Both the position numbers and the translations under genes were made by a program. This document shows, piece by piece, positions 6,900 to 7,979 of a stretch of 7,979 nucleotides of DNA (the stretch's first letter is position 1; every line of letters starts with the position of its first letter). This DNA comes from Lactobacillaceae bacterium (GTDB taxonomy: Bacteria; Bacillota; Bacilli; Lactobacillales; Lactobacillaceae): assembly GCA_902834055.1 (NCBI GenBank), contig CADFHB010000025.1, forward strand, positions 1 through 7,979, read 5' to 3'. The notes beneath the pieces are model-generated. The model had not been told where the DNA came from, did no database searches, and worked only from the letters and a program-made list of their open reading frames with translations.

Positions 6900-6941
6900 C
6901 ATTATCGCACCAGCATTGTGGTTGCAATAATGGACTTTTTT
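6900..6941 (+). terminator. Rho-independent terminator of cdaR, possibly two-way
   Basis: Starts 8 bases after the cdaR stop. CATTATCGCA-CCA (6900-6912) pairs with TGG-T-TGCAATAATG (6919-6932) around the loop GCATTG, with one mismatch and one bulged T, followed by GAC and six T. On the minus strand the same hairpin is followed by TGCTTTTC, so it may also end the convergent methyltransferase transcript. Confidence 0.85.
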
Positions 6942-6947
6942 AATCAC

Positions 6948-7824
6948 TTATTCTGTTCGCTTACCCAGCTCCCAAAAAGCTAGTGCCGAGGCCGCCGCGA
7001 CATTCAGTGAGTCGACACCGGCGGCCATCGGGATTTTAATCGTAAAGTCACTTTGGGTAATCGTTTCAGCCGTTAGTCCAGGGCCCTCTGAGCCAAGAAT
7101 AATGGCTAGTTTAGACACCTGCCCCAGGCAGGGATCATCAATATTAATGGTGTTATGACGCAGTGCCATTGCTGCCATTTGGTAACCAAGCTGGTGGAGG
7201 AGCTTAATCCCCGTAGATCGCCAAACGTGGGCATCAATATAGGTCCACGGCACTTGAAAAACGGTGCCCATCGCTACCCGGGATACACGATGGTAAAAAG
7301 GATCGGCAGAATCGCTCGTTACAACTACCCCGTCAATTCCTAGAGCAGCAGCGGAGCGGAAGATTGCCCCAATATTCTTCGGGTTCACCACGTTTTCGAG
7401 AACCGCAATCCGCGAATGATCAGTCGGCAGGGTCGCCAAAAATTGGACCAAGGTCGGGCGCTTTCGCCGGTACATGGCGGCCAATGCCCCCCCGTAACAG
7501 GTTATAGCCGGGGAGTTGACGCAGTAACTAACTATTAGCAACGTAAATCGGTGTTTGGCCCAAGCCCGTAGTCTTATTGACCACCATTTCGTGATCGAGG
7601 TCGGCCAGGTCACGTTTGAGCTCCTTTTCTTCTACCAGTAGCGAAGCCGAATGGTAGCCGGCCCGTAACGCTCGCTTAATCACTTTCGGACTTTCCGCAA
7701 TAAACAAACCCGGCTGGGGTTCTCGGGCATGAAAAAGCTGGGCCTCATTAAGTCGAACATAGGGATCTAAACCGGCACCATCAAGGTTAAAATTATGCAT
7801 GCTGAAATCAACCTTATTAGTCAT
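6948..7824 (-). pseudogene. Broken SpoU/TrmH-family RNA 2'-O-methyltransferase
   Basis: The intact ancestor would be about 290 codons (about 283 if translated from the inner ATG 7800). The N-terminal part reads DPYVRLNEAQLFHAREPQPGLFIAESPKVIKRALRAGY, the substrate-binding region of TrmH-type enzymes, up to IYVANS and a TAG at 7530-7528. Beyond it the same frame continues LLRQLPGYNLLRG until a run of seven G (plus 7487-7493). With six G the frame joins ALAAMYRRKRPTLVQFLA. The C-terminal SPOUT knot is otherwise complete: motif 1 NPKNIGAIFRSAAALG, motif 2 AIILGSEGPGL, motif 3 IPMAAGVDSLNVAAASALAFWELGK. Such enzymes methylate ribose in rRNA or tRNA using SAM; the target of this one is unknown. 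ATG 7824 has no clear RBS, and the in-frame ATG at 7800 (MHNFNLDG) could be the true start. Two separate lesions argue for a real pseudogene. Confidence 0.9.
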
Positions 7825-7857
7825 TATCTATCACTGGTGAACTTAATCCATCAATAT

Positions 7858-7907
7858 AAAAAAAAAGCCCGTCATATCAACGTCATTTGACGCATGATAC
7901 GGCGGAC
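7858..7907 (-). terminator. Strong rho-independent terminator after tRNA-Pro
   Basis: Minus-strand hairpin: 7907-7889 pairs with 7884-7867 around an AAAT loop. The outer part is GTCCGCCGTATCA with TGATATGACGGGC and the inner part is CGTC/GACG, with one C-A mismatch and a small bulge. A run of nine T (7866-7858) follows. It lies between the tRNA and the methyltransferase, so it separates their transcripts. Confidence 0.9.
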
Positions 7908-7917
7908 ATCCTCATAG

Positions 7918-7979
7918 TCGGAATTACAAGATTTGAACTTGCGACCTCTGCGTCCCGAACGCAGCGCTCTACCAAGCTG
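7918..7979 (-). tRNA. tRNA-Pro (anticodon CGG), 5' part cut by the window edge
   Basis: Read on minus: D-loop CAGCTTGGTA, D-stem GAGC, anticodon stem CTGCG/CGCAG around the loop TTCGGGA (anticodon CGG, reading proline CCG), variable AGGTC, T-stem GCAAG/CTTGT around TTCAAAT, 3' acceptor strand AATTCCG and discriminator A at 7918. The 5' acceptor strand and part of the D-arm lie beyond position 7979. The three bases after the discriminator are CTA, not CCA. Confidence 0.93.

Noticed and set aside
7487..7493. G7 run as a phase-variation or programmed-frameshift switch in the methyltransferase
   Set aside because: A separate TAG at 7530-7528 already stops the upstream frame, so slippage in the G run alone could not restore the protein.

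Overview
The window looks like chromosomal DNA from a lactobacillus with roughly balanced G+C, most plausibly a heterofermentative Limosilactobacillus-type organism. This is an inference. It rests on the strong AAGGAGG-type ribosome binding sites, a near-consensus CcpA (cre) box, the GntP-permease/glycerate-kinase/CdaR module, a small secreted matrixin-type protease, and a tRNA-Pro with a CGG anticodon. No marker here fixes the species.

Layout from left to right. Positions 46-1189 (minus) hold a decayed major-facilitator transporter with two in-frame stops and one frameshift. Just upstream of its surviving 5' end, 1195-1316 is a compact multi-hairpin, repeat-like element, and beyond that a short leader region with a possible 10-codon ORF. 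Positions 1452-3014 (minus) hold an apparent two-gene operon: a secreted zinc metalloprotease of the metzincin/matrixin type, followed 12 bp later by a LysR-type regulator. Positions 3146-5603 (minus) hold a GntP-family permease and a GlxK-family glycerate kinase 16 bp apart, ended by a hairpin terminator. A 212-bp divergent control region (5604-5815) separates them from a CdaR-type sugar-diacid/glycerate regulator (5816-6892, plus), which has its own strong terminator. Positions 6948-7824 (minus) hold a doubly broken SpoU/TrmH-family RNA methyltransferase. The right edge holds a strong minus-strand terminator and the 3' portion of a tRNA-Pro(CGG) gene cut by the window end.

The central block reads as a D-glycerate catabolic unit. 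The permease imports glycerate (or a related sugar acid), the kinase makes phosphoglycerate for lower glycolysis, and CdaR senses the acid and switches the divergent genes. The control region contains a minus-strand promoter whose -10 overlaps a cre-like box, a palindrome (TAAGCA-N3-TGCTTA) touching the permease -35, and a perfect 12-bp palindrome (ATTGTGCACAAT) over the proposed cdaR -35. This layout fits catabolite repression plus substrate-dependent activation and autoregulation.

The flanks show decay. Both the transporter and the methyltransferase combine nonsense codons with single-base homopolymer expansions (T5 and G7). I see no evidence for a wholly new system such as a defence island or CRISPR array. 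The least explained pieces are the multi-hairpin element at the transporter 5' end, the protease-LysR pairing, and the paired palindromes in the glycerate control region.
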